The notes under the pieces: model-generated
Databases searched by the model: none
What the model saw: only the letters and a program-made list of their open reading frames with translations
What the model was told of the DNA's origin: nothing
In this document: positions 20,757 through 30,934 of the stretch, piece by piece
Layout: each line of letters opens with the position of its first letter
Position numbering within the stretch: position 1 is the stretch's first letter
NCBI GenBank assembly: GCA_029932195.1
Contig: JAOZQN010000004.1
Location: forward strand, 1 to 42,835
From: Bacteroidales bacterium
GTDB taxonomy: Bacteria; Bacteroidota; Bacteroidia; Bacteroidales; JAOZQN01
Reading direction: 5' to 3'
Length of the DNA: 42,835 bases
Position numbers and translations under genes: made by a program

Positions 20757-21047
20757 CTAAATATTACTGTAAAAATCAATAGTGTCGCCATCTACTAAGG
20801 AAACTATAGCTTTTTTAGTAGTGTTTGTTCTGCCTTTTACAACTCCCGACTTAGTATGTCTTTGTCTGCTTTTTCCTGCATAAACCATTGTGTTTACAGA
20901 CTCTACAGTAACATTATACAAACTTTCTATTGCTTTTTTAATTTCTATTTTATTTGCTTTTTTATCTACAAGAAAACCGTATTGATTAAGAGTTTCTTGT
21001 TTTTCTGTCATTTTTTCGGTGACAATTGGTTTTATTAAAATGCTCAT
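20757..21047 (-). CDS. rplW: 50S ribosomal protein L23
   Basis: 'IKPIVTEKMTEKQETLNQYGFLVDKKANKIEIKKAIESLYNVTVESVNTM'. Confidence 0.97.
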   Translation of the reverse strand: MSILIKPIVTEKMTEKQETLNQYGFLVDKKANKIEIKKAIESLYNVTVESVNTMVYAGKSRQRHTKSGVVKGRTNTTKKAIVSLVDGDTIDFYSNI

Positions 21048-21076
21048 CTTGATTGTAATTTAAAATTTTCTTAACG

Positions 21077-21706
21077 TTAGTTGTCTAAAATACTGTTAAC
21101 TACTTCTATAGAGCTTTCAAAGAATACGAGATTCTTATATTTCAAAATATCATAAGTACTTAACTCATTTGCAGTTATCACCTTAGCATTTTTCAAATTT
21201 CGGGACGACAAATATAGATTAATATTTTCGTTTTTTAAAATTAAAAGCGATTTTTTATCATTTATTTTTAAATTATTTTCAAATTTAACAAATTCGCTTG
21301 TTTTTACATGCTCAAAAGTGAAGTCTTCTACTACAATTATTTCGTTATTTTTAGCTTTATATGTTAGGGCAGATTTACGAGCCAGTTTTTTTAATTTTTT
21401 ATTTAATTTAAAACTATAGTCTCTTGGTTTTGGACCAAAAATTCTACCTCCACCTCTAAAAATAGGCGATTTAATGCTACCAGCTCTTGCTGTTCCTGTT
21501 CCTTTTTGTTTTTTTATCTTTCTGGTGCTACCTTTTATTTCGCCTCTTTCTTTTGCTTTGTGCGTTCCTTGCCTGTTGTTTGCCATATATTGCTTAACAT
21601 CAAGGTATATCGCATGGTCGTTTGGTTCTACATTAAAAATTGAATCTTTCAATTCTATACTTTTACCAACGTCCTGTCCTTCTTTGTTGATTACTTTAAT
21701 TTCCAT
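21077..21706 (-). CDS. rplD: 50S ribosomal protein L4
   Basis: '[60 protein letters not shown]'. Confidence 0.98.
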   Translation of the reverse strand: MEIKVINKEGQDVGKSIELKDSIFNVEPNDHAIYLDVKQYMANNRQGTHKAKERGEIKGSTRKIKKQKGTGTARAGSIKSPIFRGGGRIFGPKPRDYSFKLNKKLKKLARKSALTYKAKNNEIIVVEDFTFEHVKTSEFVKFENNLKINDKKSLLILKNENINLYLSSRNLKNAKVITANELSTYDILKYKNLVFFESSIEVVNSILDN

Positions 21707-22320
21707 TATTTTTCAATTATTAAGTATGAACCTTTAGCACCTGGAACGGCACCTTTTACTAAGATTAAATTGTGTTCTGAGATAATTTTAACCACTTTTA
21801 GGTTAAGGACTTTAACTGTTTTTGCTCCCATGTGTCCACCCATTCTCATTCCTTTGAAAACTCGTGAAGGATATGAAGAAGCTCCAATAGAACCTGGTGC
21901 TCTATTTCTGTCTTGCTGTCCGTGAGTTTGTCCACCAACTCCGTGAAAATTGTATCTTTTTACTACACCTTGAAATCCTTTTCCTTTGGAAACACCTGTA
22001 ACATCTACCCATGTATCATCTTTAAAAATATCTACGGTTAGTTTGTCTCCAAGTTTTTGGTCGGTAGAACCAATAAATTCTACAACTTTCTTTTTAGGTG
22101 TTGTGTTTGCTTTTTTATAATGACCAATTTCTGCTTTTGTTGCGTTTTTCTCTTTTTTCTCCTCGTAAGCTAACTGAACTGAATTGTATCCGTCTGTCTC
22201 CTCTTTTTTGATTTGAGTAATAACGCATGGACCTACCTCTATCACAGTGCATGGAATATTTTTACCATCTGCATCGAAAACTGAGGTCATTCCTACTTTT
22301 TTTCCTATTAGTCCTGGCAT
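21706..22320 (-). CDS. rplC: 50S ribosomal protein L3
   Basis: '[28 protein letters not shown]', '[53 protein letters not shown]'. Confidence 0.98.
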   Translation of the reverse strand: MPGLIGKKVGMTSVFDADGKNIPCTVIEVGPCVITQIKKEETDGYNSVQLAYEEKKEKNATKAEIGHYKKANTTPKKKVVEFIGSTDQKLGDKLTVDIFKDDTWVDVTGVSKGKGFQGVVKRYNFHGVGGQTHGQQDRNRAPGSIGASSYPSRVFKGMRMGGHMGAKTVKVLNLKVVKIISEHNLILVKGAVPGAKGSYLIIEK

Positions 22321-22382
22321 TTTTCTATATTTATTTTATTAATACTTTGTTAAATTTATTGTTTACTAAGTTAAAAAACTCA

Positions 22383-22688
22383 TCAAACTTTTATTTCTAC
22401 ATCTACTCCGCTTGGAAGTTCTAACTTCATAAGTGCATCAACTGTTTTTGGCGAAGAATTGAAAATATCAATAAGTCTTTTGAATGTAGATAACTGAAAT
22501 TGTTCTCTTGCTTCTTTGTTTACAAAAGTTGATTTGTTTACTGTAAAAATCCTCTTGTGCGTTGGCAAAGGTATTGGACCTTTTACCGTTGCTCCCGTAT
22601 TCAATACCGATTTTACAATTTTTTCGGCTGAGCTATCTACCAAACTGTGGTCGTATGATTTTAGCTTTATTCTAATTTTTTGGCTCAT
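22383..22688 (-). CDS. rpsJ: 30S ribosomal protein S10
   Basis: '[50 protein letters not shown]'. Confidence 0.98.
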   Translation of the reverse strand: MSQKIRIKLKSYDHSLVDSSAEKIVKSVLNTGATVKGPIPLPTHKRIFTVNKSTFVNKEAREQFQLSTFKRLIDIFNSSPKTVDALMKLELPSGVDVEIKV

Positions 22689-22734
22689 AGAGTTTTAAAA
22701 TTATAAGATTATTTTCAGACTTTTGGTCTGATTT

Positions 22735-24837
22735 TTATTGAAAATATATTTTTCCTGTTATTGTGTCTATTATTTTTTTTGATATATCTTTTGGAACTTC
22801 ATCATATTTTGAAAACTCCATTGACGATGTTGCTCTTCCAGAAGAGAGTGTTCTTAAATCTGTTACATATCCAAAAGTTTCGGATAGTGGAACAATTGCA
22901 GATATTATTCTTAAATTTAATTTCATATCTGAATTAAGAATTTGTCCACGTCTTTTTGTTATGTCGGACATAATATCTCCCATGTATTGGTCGGGAGTTA
23001 ATACTTCTAATTTCATTATTGGTTCTAAAAGTATTGGACTTGCTTTTTTTGTAGCTTTTCTAAATGCTATCCTTGCTGCAGACTCAAATGCAAGACTATC
23101 AGAATCTACATTATGATGCTCGCCGTCTAAAAGTTCTATTTTTATGGCATTCATTTTATAACCTGCAAGAGGTCCATTGAACATTGCCGCTTTAAAGCCT
23201 TTTTCTACTGCTGGAATATATTCTTTTGGAATTGCTCCTTGCTTAATATTATCTATAAATTCTAAACCTACTTTATCTTTATTTGCAGGTGAAATTTTTA
23301 TAGTAATATCAGCAAATTTGCCTTTTCCTCCTGTTTGCTTTTTGAAAGTTTCACGATGTTTTACAACATCAGTAATCGCTTCTTTATAAGTAACTTGAGG
23401 TTTTCCTTGACTACAAAATACATTAAATTCCGTTTTTAATCTATTTACCAAAACATCTAAATGCAATTCGCCCATTCCACTCATAATTGTTTGCCCTGTT
23501 TCCTCGTTTTGAGTTACTTGGAAAGTTGGATCTTCCTCTTCTAATTTTCGTAAAGAAGCATGTAATTTATCTGTATCTGCCTGAGTTTTTGCTTCAACAG
23601 CTACACCAATTACTGGTTCGGGAAATTCTATTTGTCCAAGAATAAGTGGACTATCTACAAGTGTTATTGTATCACCAGTTTTTAGGTTTTTGGCTACAAT
23701 AGCTCCAATATCTCCAGCAGAAATAGAATCGATTTTATTTTGTTTGTTGGCGTGCATTCTATACAATCCAGCAACACGCTCTTTGCGTTCTGTTCTTGGA
23801 TTGTAAATTTGTGTTCCGTTGATTAGTTTGCCAGAATAAACTCTAACATAAGCTAATCGTCCAACATAAGGGTCGGTTGCAATTTTGAAAACAAAAGCTG
23901 TTAATGAATCACTATCATCAGTTTCTCTTGTTTCTTCTTTATTGGTAAGTGGATTTATTCCTTTAACTTTTTCAGTATCTAAAGGAGTTGGTAGGTAGGC
24001 AGTTAATCCATTTAAGAGTGTTTGAACTCCTTTATTTTTCAATGATGAGCCACAAAAAACGGGGATTAACTTTAATTCTAATGTTGTTTTTCTTATTAAA
24101 CTATTAACTTCGTCTTCGGTAATTTTGTCTGGTGTTTCTAAATATTTTTCCATGAAATCCATATCATATTCTGATAGTTTTTCATATAAATTTTCTCTCC
24201 ACTCTTCTGCTTCCTCTTTATAATCTTCAGGAATATCTTTATAAAAATATTCTACTCCTTCATTATCTTCTTTCCAGTAAACTGCTTTATTCTTAACTAA
24301 ATCTATTAGTCCTTCAAACTCGTCTTCTGCTCCTATCGGTATTTGAACAGGAATTGGATTTGCATACAATTTCTCCTCAATTTCGCTAACAACTCTAAAA
24401 AAGTCAGCACCAACTCTATCCATCTTATTTACAAACGCAATTTTTGGAACACTATATTTATCAGCCTGTCTCCAAACCGTTTCCGATTGTGGTTCTACTC
24501 CACCAACGGCACAGAAAACAGCAACAGCACCATCTAACACTCTTAAAGACCGCTCAACTTCTACGGTGAAATCAACGTGTCCTGGTGTGTCAATGATATT
24601 AATTTTGTAATCTTGATTATTGAAATTCCAGTAGGTGGTAGTGGCGGCAGATGTGATTGTAATTCCTCTTTCTTGCTCTTGTTTCATCCAATCCATAGTA
24701 GCAGCACCGTCATGGACTTCACCAATTTTATGTATCACACCCGTGTAAAACAATATACGTTCTGTTGTAGTTGTTTTACCGGCATCTATGTGAGCCATAA
24801 TTCCGATATTGCGTGTATGTATAAGATTTTCAATCAT
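22735..24837 (-). CDS. fusA: Elongation factor G
   Basis: '[25 protein letters not shown]', '[26 protein letters not shown]', '[10 protein letters not shown]'. Confidence 0.98.
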   Translation of the reverse strand: MIENLIHTRNIGIMAHIDAGKTTTTERILFYTGVIHKIGEVHDGAATMDWMKQEQERGITITSAATTTYWNFNNQDYKINIIDTPGHVDFTVEVERSLRVLDGAVAVFCAVGGVEPQSETVWRQADKYSVPKIAFVNKMDRVGADFFRVVSEIEEKLYANPIPVQIPIGAEDEFEGLIDLVKNKAVYWKEDNEGVEYFYKDIPEDYKEEAEEWRENLYEKLSEYDMDFMEKYLETPDKITEDEVNSLIRKTTLELKLIPVFCGSSLKNKGVQTLLNGLTAYLPTPLDTEKVKGINPLTNKEETRETDDSDSLTAFVFKIATDPYVGRLAYVRVYSGKLINGTQIYNPRTERKERVAGLYRMHANKQNKIDSISAGDIGAIVAKNLKTGDTITLVDSPLILGQIEFPEPVIGVAVEAKTQADTDKLHASLRKLEEEDPTFQVTQNEETGQTIMSGMGELHLDVLVNRLKTEFNVFCSQGKPQVTYKEAITDVVKHRETFKKQTGGKGKFADITIKISPANKDKVGLEFIDNIKQGAIPKEYIPAVEKGFKAAMFNGPLAGYKMNAIKIELLDGEHHNVDSDSLAFESAARIAFRKATKKASPILLEPIMKLEVLTPDQYMGDIMSDITKRRGQILNSDMKLNLRIISAIVPLSETFGYVTDLRTLSSGRATSSMEFSKYDEVPKDISKKIIDTITGKIYFQ

Positions 24838-24993
24838 AGCACTTTGACTAGAGGATTGTCTTTTTGATATTGCTGTAATATAATAAAAGACCTGCCCTTT
24901 TTGGCGTTATAGTTAGTTTAAATTTTTAAAGTATAAAGTTAAAAGTTTTAATAATTAATTATAAAACTTAACATTATGTAAAGTAATATTGTT

Positions 24994-25470
24994 TTAGAAA
25001 CGGAAGTGAGCAAATGCTTTATTTGCTTCTGCCATTCTTAGAGTTTCCTCTTTTCTTTTGAAGGCTGCACCTTCTTCTTTGTATGCTGCAATAATTTCGT
25101 CAGCAAGTTTTGTTGCCATCGTTTTACCTTTTCTCTTGCGAGCAGCAGCTATAAGATGTTTTACACCGATAGCAACTTTTCTTCCAGGTCTAACTTCCAT
25201 TGGAACTTGGAAAGTAGCTCCACCAATTCTGCGACTTTTTACTTCTACAGCTGGTGTTATGTTAAGCATTGCTTGTTTCCAAATATCTATTGGACTTTTT
25301 TCCTCTTTTTTAAGCTTGTTTTCTACTACTTCTAATGCGTCGTAAAAAATTTTAAGAGCTTTTGTTTTTTTGCCGTGATACATCAAGTCGTTTACAAACC
25401 GTGTAACTAATTGGTCTTGATATTTTGGGTCTGGAAGAATTAATCTCTTTTTTGGTTTTGACTTTCTCAT
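24994..25470 (-). CDS. rpsG: 30S ribosomal protein S7
   Basis: '[39 protein letters not shown]', '[29 protein letters not shown]'. Confidence 0.98.
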   Translation of the reverse strand: MRKSKPKKRLILPDPKYQDQLVTRFVNDLMYHGKKTKALKIFYDALEVVENKLKKEEKSPIDIWKQAMLNITPAVEVKSRRIGGATFQVPMEVRPGRKVAIGVKHLIAAARKRKGKTMATKLADEIIAAYKEEGAAFKRKEETLRMAEANKAFAHFRF

Positions 25471-25560
25471 TTAGTATAAAGTTTTTAAAGTATAAAGTTT
25501 TTAAAGTGTAAAGTATAAAGTTTTTTCAACTTGATAACTTTCAACTTGATAACTTTTTAA
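25471..25560. repeat. Short tandem repeats in the rpsL-rpsG spacer
   Basis: TATAAAGTTTTTAAAG-type units followed by two copies of CAACTTGATAACTTT. Confidence 0.85.
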
Positions 25561-25947
25561 CTATTTTTTTTTAGCTGTTTTAGGTCGTTTAGTTCCATAT
25601 TTAGAACGTCTTTGCATTCTTCCATCAACACCGTCAGTGTCGAGGTTTCCTCTAACTACGTGGTATCTAACACCAGGTAGATCTTTAATCCTACCACCTC
25701 TAACAAGAACTATAGAGTGTTCCTGTAAGTTGTGTCCTTCACCAGGGATATATGCGTTTACTTCTTTTCCGTTTGTAAGCCTTACTCTGGCAACTTTTCT
25801 CATTGCTGAATTAGGTTTTTTAGGCGTTGTTGTGTAAACTCTAACACATACTCCTCTTCTTTGTGGACAATTTTCAAGTGCAGGAGATTTACTTTTTTCC
25901 TTTTGAACCTTACGTCCTTTTCTTATTAATTGCTGTATTGTTGGCAT
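25561..25947 (-). CDS. rpsL: 30S ribosomal protein S12 (start trimmed from ORF 25561-26085)
   Basis: '[13 protein letters not shown]', '[33 protein letters not shown]', '[24 protein letters not shown]'. Confidence 0.98.
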   Translation of the reverse strand: MPTIQQLIRKGRKVQKEKSKSPALENCPQRRGVCVRVYTTTPKKPNSAMRKVARVRLTNGKEVNAYIPGEGHNLQEHSIVLVRGGRIKDLPGVRYHVVRGNLDTDGVDGRMQRRSKYGTKRPKTAKKK

Positions 25948-26055
25948 AAAATTTTCTAATATTTTGTTATAATCACTTAATAGCCTGTTTTTTATAAAAG
26001 TAGTAGAATTAACCCTACTCTCCAAAACATTACTATTTTCCCGATTTTCAGTTTG

Positions 26056-26085
26056 CAAATGTAATATTAATTTTATTAATAACAA
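26056..26085 (-). promoter_or_regulatory. Predicted Bacteroidetes-type promoter of the str/S10 super-operon
   Basis: Minus strand TTG-N19-TACATTTG (-7 TAnnTTTG) upstream of rpsL. Confidence 0.65.
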
Positions 26086-26176
26086 TTTTTTCTCACTTTT
26101 TTTTATTTTTTATTTGAAGTTTAAAATATACTTAATATTTACAAATGTTTTTTTTGATAATTGATAACTGAAAAAG

Positions 26177-29100
26177 CTATTTCAATTCTTTCATAAGCAC
26201 TTCTACGGCTTTTTCAAGTTGTTGGTCTCTGTTTTTTACCATTACATCATATTGATTTATTACTTTATGATCTGGTTCAAATTGTTTGTTCTCCAAAATA
26301 TTGCCTTCCATATCTGTAACAGCAATTTGTGGAATACCAAAATATAAGCTCTTATCTACCAGTGTTTCCCACCATACGGCAGTCATTGTTCCAGGAATTG
26401 GCATACCAACAGTTTTGCCTATTTCTAATTCTCTATAAGCATATGGAAATGCGTGAGCATCAGAATAATTAGCCTCATTGATGAGCAGGATTGAAGGTTT
26501 TACCCATTTTGTTTTTGGTTCGTGTCCCATGTTTATTCCTCTTGGTGCAAAATTGATATATTTTTCTCCAGATAAAAAAGTAACTAACTGGTCGTGTAAC
26601 CAGCCGCCGGTATTGAAACGAGTGTCAATAATAATTGCCTCTTTTTCGTAGTTTTCACCAAGAATTTCGGAATAAATATCTCTAAAGCTTTGGTCGTTCA
26701 TACCTTTAATATGTATGTATCCAATTTTTCCATCGGATAGTCTTTCGGTTTCTTTTTTGCGATTTTCTATCCATCTGTCATAAAGAAGATTTTTTTCTGT
26801 TTTTATGGAAATTGGTTTGATTATTTCTTGCCACTTTTCGCCACTTTCGGGGTTCTGTAATGATAAAAGAACATTTTTTCCTGCTTTATGGTTTAAGTAT
26901 TGATAATAATCTTCATCTTTTTTTATTAAAATTCCATCAATTTTTTCAATAATTACACCTTCTTTTATTTTTGTATTTGCTTTTGTTAAAGGACCTTTTT
27001 TTATTATTTCAATAATTTTTAAGCCATCGTTTTCAAAATTCTGGTCGAAAAAAGCACCAAGTTTTGCTGTTTCGTCTCCGTAGGGTATTTTGTGGATATA
27101 TCCAGAGCCTGTGTGTGAGGAGTTTAATTCTCCTAACATTTCGCTAAGCATTTCGGCAAAATCGTAATTATTATTTATATGTGGTAAAAATTGTTCGTAT
27201 TCTTTTTTATAAAATTCCCAATCTGTTCCGTGTAAATCTTTATCTAAATGTTTGACTTTTATTAAATTCCAAACATGATAAAACATATAGTTCCGTTCTT
27301 TTGATTTATTGAGATACATTTCTGCCTTGTAAGAGATAGTTGTTTTTTTGTAATCTTTGGTAGATATTTTTACTATTTTCCCTCCCGATAGCAGAAATAA
27401 ATTTTTGCCATCTTTGTCCATTTTCAAAGATTTTCCGTATCCCGAAAGATTCGCAATAAGTTTAGTATTATTTTCTCTAAATTCGTGAACCCACAAGTCA
27501 TAGTCTTTTTCAAATTTAGTGAGATAAAATAATTTTTCGCCATCGGCAGACATCACTGCGTCCGACATACTGGACGAATTTATTGTAAGTCTGACATTAC
27601 GGTCTCTAATTCCTTCAAATTCTATTTTAATATCTTTATTTTCATTAGTTTCCTCGTCTTCTACATTTTCATATTTTGTTGCAAACTCTTCTTCTGTAAG
27701 GTTAAAATCGTCGTAAGCTTCTTTTGTTAGAAATAGTCCAAAAACGTCCCATTGTTTACCTGTTGAGCCAAGATTATTTAAACCATCTCTATCCGAAAAC
27801 CATATTAGCATTTCTCCTCCGAGCATCCATTTTGGAGTTCGGTCTTTAAATCCACTTTTTGTTAGGTTTGTAATATTCTGATTTCCTTGTGCATCTACAA
27901 GTGCGATGTCTGACATAAATAAATGGTGTGGTGAATATTGAACCAAAAACCACTGACCATCAGGCGAATATTCATATTTTATATCACCATCTTTGTAAGA
28001 ATAATTATATTTTCCGTCGAGAATTGTTTTGGTTTCTTTTGTTTCTGTGTCAAAAACTTTTAATGTTGTGCGGTTTTCTAAGAATGCTATTTTTTTGCCA
28101 GAAGGCGAATATTCTGGTTGAAATTCATTATTTTCTGTATTAATAATGATTTTTTCTTCCAATAAAGTAGAATTTATAAAGTTTTTTTCGGTTTCACTAA
28201 CAATTGTAGTTTCGTAAATATTCCAACTTCCATTTCTTTCGGAGGCGTATAAAATTGTTCTGCCATCGGGTGAAAAAGAGGGACTTCGCTCTGCTTCTGC
28301 GGTATTGGTAATTTTTTTGGTGGTGGAATATTCGGTGGAAGTTACAAAAATTTCGCCTCGCACAACAAACACAACTTCTTTGCCGTTTGGCGACACATTA
28401 ATTTGACTTGCTCCCGAAGTCATTTTTTTAAATTCTTTGGTATCATAAATTAAATCCATAGAAATTGATATTTTTAATTTCTGTGAATCCATATCATTTT
28501 TTTTTGTGTAAATGTCTCCGTTGTAGCTGTAACAGAGCGTATTATTATTTGAACTTGATAGAAAACGAACTGGGTGTTTCTCGTGTTTTGTAATTTGTGA
28601 AACTTCTTTTGGATTGCTTAATGGAAATTTATAAACATTAAAACTACCATTTATTTCTTCTCGTAAAAATAAAATTTCTGTCTCATCATTATTAAAAATA
28701 GGATTTCTATCTTCACCTTTAAAATAGGTAAGTTTTGTGTGCATTTTTGTTGTTAAATTATACACCCAAATATCTTTTGCAACTGACGATATATGGTGTT
28801 TTCTCCAATAATTTTCTGTTCCTTTAACATCTTGATATACAATATTTTCTTGCATTTTGTCGTAAGTTGCAAGTTGTGCGGGTGTAGATAAAATTTGTAT
28901 TATTCTACCACCATCTTTTGGCACAGAGTAGAGTTCGTCAAAAACTCTTTTATTTGGAAATAAAACATTAGTAGTAAGGTCGATAATTTCTGCGGTGAAC
29001 AAAATATTTTCACCGTCTGGTGAAAAACTTGTAGGAATTTCGTTTGAAGAGTAATATGTCAATCGTTCCGCTTTACCACCTTCTGCATTCATTACAAAAA

Positions 29101-29374
29101 TATCAAAACTTCCAAATCTATTTGAAGCAAAGGCAATGTATTTGCCATCTGGCGACCAAATAGGTTTGTAGTCATAAGAAGGATTGATTGTTAGTGGTGT
29201 GGCACTTCCTCCTTCGGCAGGAGCTTTGTAAATATCTCCTTTGTAGCAAAAAACAATTGTGCTACCATCAGGCGAAATACTCGGATAACGAAGCCAGCGT
29301 GGTGTGTTATTTGCGTAGCTGTTAAAAATAAATATTAATAAAAAAGCGATTAAGGAATATTTTTTGTTTATCAT
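26177..29374 (-). CDS. Secreted tricorn-type protease (beta-propeller repeats, PDZ, S41 catalytic core)
   Basis: Signal peptide; repeated 'SPDG' propeller blades; 'LNSSHTGSGY' and 'NEANYSDAHAFPYAYRELEIGKTVGMPIPG' matching tricorn/S41 catalytic motifs. Confidence 0.88.
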   Translation of the reverse strand: MINKKYSLIAFLLIFIFNSYANNTPRWLRYPSISPDGSTIVFCYKGDIYKAPAEGGSATPLTINPSYDYKPIWSPDGKYIAFASNRFGSFDIFVMNAEGGKAERLTYYSSNEIPTSFSPDGENILFTAEIIDLTTNVLFPNKRVFDELYSVPKDGGRIIQILSTPAQLATYDKMQENIVYQDVKGTENYWRKHHISSVAKDIWVYNLTTKMHTKLTYFKGEDRNPIFNNDETEILFLREEINGSFNVYKFPLSNPKEVSQITKHEKHPVRFLSSSNNNTLCYSYNGDIYTKKNDMDSQKLKISISMDLIYDTKEFKKMTSGASQINVSPNGKEVVFVVRGEIFVTSTEYSTTKKITNTAEAERSPSFSPDGRTILYASERNGSWNIYETTIVSETEKNFINSTLLEEKIIINTENNEFQPEYSPSGKKIAFLENRTTLKVFDTETKETKTILDGKYNYSYKDGDIKYEYSPDGQWFLVQYSPHHLFMSDIALVDAQGNQNITNLTKSGFKDRTPKWMLGGEMLIWFSDRDGLNNLGSTGKQWDVFGLFLTKEAYDDFNLTEEEFATKYENVEDEETNENKDIKIEFEGIRDRNVRLTINSSSMSDAVMSADGEKLFYLTKFEKDYDLWVHEFRENNTKLIANLSGYGKSLKMDKDGKNLFLLSGGKIVKISTKDYKKTTISYKAEMYLNKSKERNYMFYHVWNLIKVKHLDKDLHGTDWEFYKKEYEQFLPHINNNYDFAEMLSEMLGELNSSHTGSGYIHKIPYGDETAKLGAFFDQNFENDGLKIIEIIKKGPLTKANTKIKEGVIIEKIDGILIKKDEDYYQYLNHKAGKNVLLSLQNPESGEKWQEIIKPISIKTEKNLLYDRWIENRKKETERLSDGKIGYIHIKGMNDQSFRDIYSEILGENYEKEAIIIDTRFNTGGWLHDQLVTFLSGEKYINFAPRGINMGHEPKTKWVKPSILLINEANYSDAHAFPYAYRELEIGKTVGMPIPGTMTAVWWETLVDKSLYFGIPQIAVTDMEGNILENKQFEPDHKVINQYDVMVKNRDQQLEKAVEVLMKELK

Positions 29375-29541
29375 TTAATTTTAGTTTTAAAATTACTAAG
29401 TAAAGATTAAAATAATAACTTCGGTTTTTAACTTGTTCTTTTATTCATTTTCTTCACTTTTAAAAAGTTCTAAAATAAATAAAATAACTGTGTCAAAAAT
29501 CCGAATTTATTTTTTAAACTTTACTAAATTATTCTTTTTTT

Positions 29542-29571
29542 CAAAAGTATAAAATTTTTTTTTATTACAAA
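29542..29571 (-). promoter_or_regulatory. Predicted promoter for the tricorn-type protease gene
   Basis: Minus strand TTTG-N18-TACTTTTG. Confidence 0.5.
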
Positions 29572-29619
29572 AATAATATTCAATTAATGTCATTTTTTAT
29601 AAAGTTTAAGAAATATATA

Positions 29620-29627
29620 TATATTTG
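29620..29627 (+). promoter_or_regulatory. Predicted -7 element for the response regulator-phosphatase gene
   Basis: TATATTTG (TAnnTTTG) ~35 bp upstream of the ATG; -33 element not clear. Confidence 0.4.
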
Positions 29628-29662
29628 CAAAAAAATAAACTTGTATCTAAACAAAAATAAAT

Positions 29663-30925
29663 ATGAAGCCAATAATTTTATGTGTAGATGATGAACAAAT
29701 TGTTCTTACCAGTCTTAAAGCTCAGTTACGACGTATATTTAATACCGAGTTTGATATTGAAGTTGCTGAAAGTGGCGACGAGGCTATAGAAATAATAGAA
29801 GAGTTATTAGAAGAAGGGGTTGAATTTCCTTTAATTATTTCTGATCAAATAATGCCAGGAATGTCTGGTGATGAGCTTCTCGTTTACGCTCATGAGAACT
29901 CTTCTGAAACGTTTTCAATAATGCTCACTGGACAGGCAGATGCGAATGCTATTGGAAGAGCTGTAAACAACGCTAATCTATATAGATATATTAGCAAACC
30001 ATGGAACGAAACAGACCTTCAAATGACTGTAAAAGAGGCTGTTAAGGGGTTTTGGCAGGCAAAAAAAATTAAAGAACAAAATTTAGAGCTAAAAAAATAC
30101 AACGAACACCTTGAAGAGCTTGTAACAGAGCGAACTCACGAGGTTATAAAACAAAAAGAAATTATAGAAAAAAAGAATAATGATATTCTTGCAAGTATAA
30201 ATTATGCGACAAGAATACAAAAAGCTATATTACCTCAAAAAAAATATTTTAAAAAGATTGTTGATAACTTTGTGCTTTATTTACCAAAAGACATTGTTAG
30301 TGGCGATTTTTTTTGGCTCAAAGAAAAAGAAGATAAAATATACATAGTTGCAGCAGATTGCACTGGACATGGTGTTCCAGGAGCTTTTATGAGTATGCTT
30401 GGAATTTCTTTTTTAAATGAAATTATAAAAACTAGCGATAAACCTGATAGCATTCTTAACTTACTGCGTGATAGAGTTATAACAACCTTAAATGCAACAA
30501 ATGAAGATATGCAGGTGCAAGATGGAATGGATATAGCATTATCTGTTTATGATAAAAAGAATAAGACGTTGGAATTTTCGGGGGCATACAATCCGCTACT
30601 AATTGTTAGAGATAATGAAATGACTGTAATTAAAGCAGATAGAATGCCAATTGGTGTTCATATTAAAGATAAAAATGAATTTACATCTCAAAAAATTGAT
30701 GTAAAGCCGAATGATAAATTTTATATGTTTTCTGATGGATATATAGACCAGTTTGGAGGGGAAAAAGATAAACGTTTCAAGATGAAAAATTTTAGAAATC
30801 TGATTTTAAAAATACATAAAGAAAATTTTGATAAACAAAAAGAACTATTAATAAGACATTTTGAAGATTGGAGAGGAGATAAAAATCAATTAGATGATAT
30901 TGTAATAATTGGATTTAGTTTTTAA
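29663..30925 (+). CDS. Response regulator receiver domain fused to SpoIIE-type PP2C phosphatase
   Basis: REC 'ILCVDDEQIVLTSL...LIISDQIMPGMSGDELL...YISKPWNETDL', coiled-coil linker, SpoIIE 'VSGDFFWLKEKEDKIYIVAADCTGHGVPGAFMSMLG'. Confidence 0.92.
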   Translation: MKPIILCVDDEQIVLTSLKAQLRRIFNTEFDIEVAESGDEAIEIIEELLEEGVEFPLIISDQIMPGMSGDELLVYAHENSSETFSIMLTGQADANAIGRAVNNANLYRYISKPWNETDLQMTVKEAVKGFWQAKKIKEQNLELKKYNEHLEELVTERTHEVIKQKEIIEKKNNDILASINYATRIQKAILPQKKYFKKIVDNFVLYLPKDIVSGDFFWLKEKEDKIYIVAADCTGHGVPGAFMSMLGISFLNEIIKTSDKPDSILNLLRDRVITTLNATNEDMQVQDGMDIALSVYDKKNKTLEFSGAYNPLLIVRDNEMTVIKADRMPIGVHIKDKNEFTSQKIDVKPNDKFYMFSDGYIDQFGGEKDKRFKMKNFRNLILKIHKENFDKQKELLIRHFEDWRGDKNQLDDIVIIGFSF

Positions 30926-30934
30926 ATAAAACAA

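Noticed and set aside
22735-25947. Absence of tuf in the str cluster as an anomaly
   Set aside because: Bacteroidetes commonly carry tuf elsewhere, so this gene order is ordinary.
25948-26085. N-terminal extension of the rpsL ORF ([19 protein letters not shown]...)
   Set aside because: S12 starts at [11 protein letters not shown]; the extension overlaps the predicted promoter and leader.
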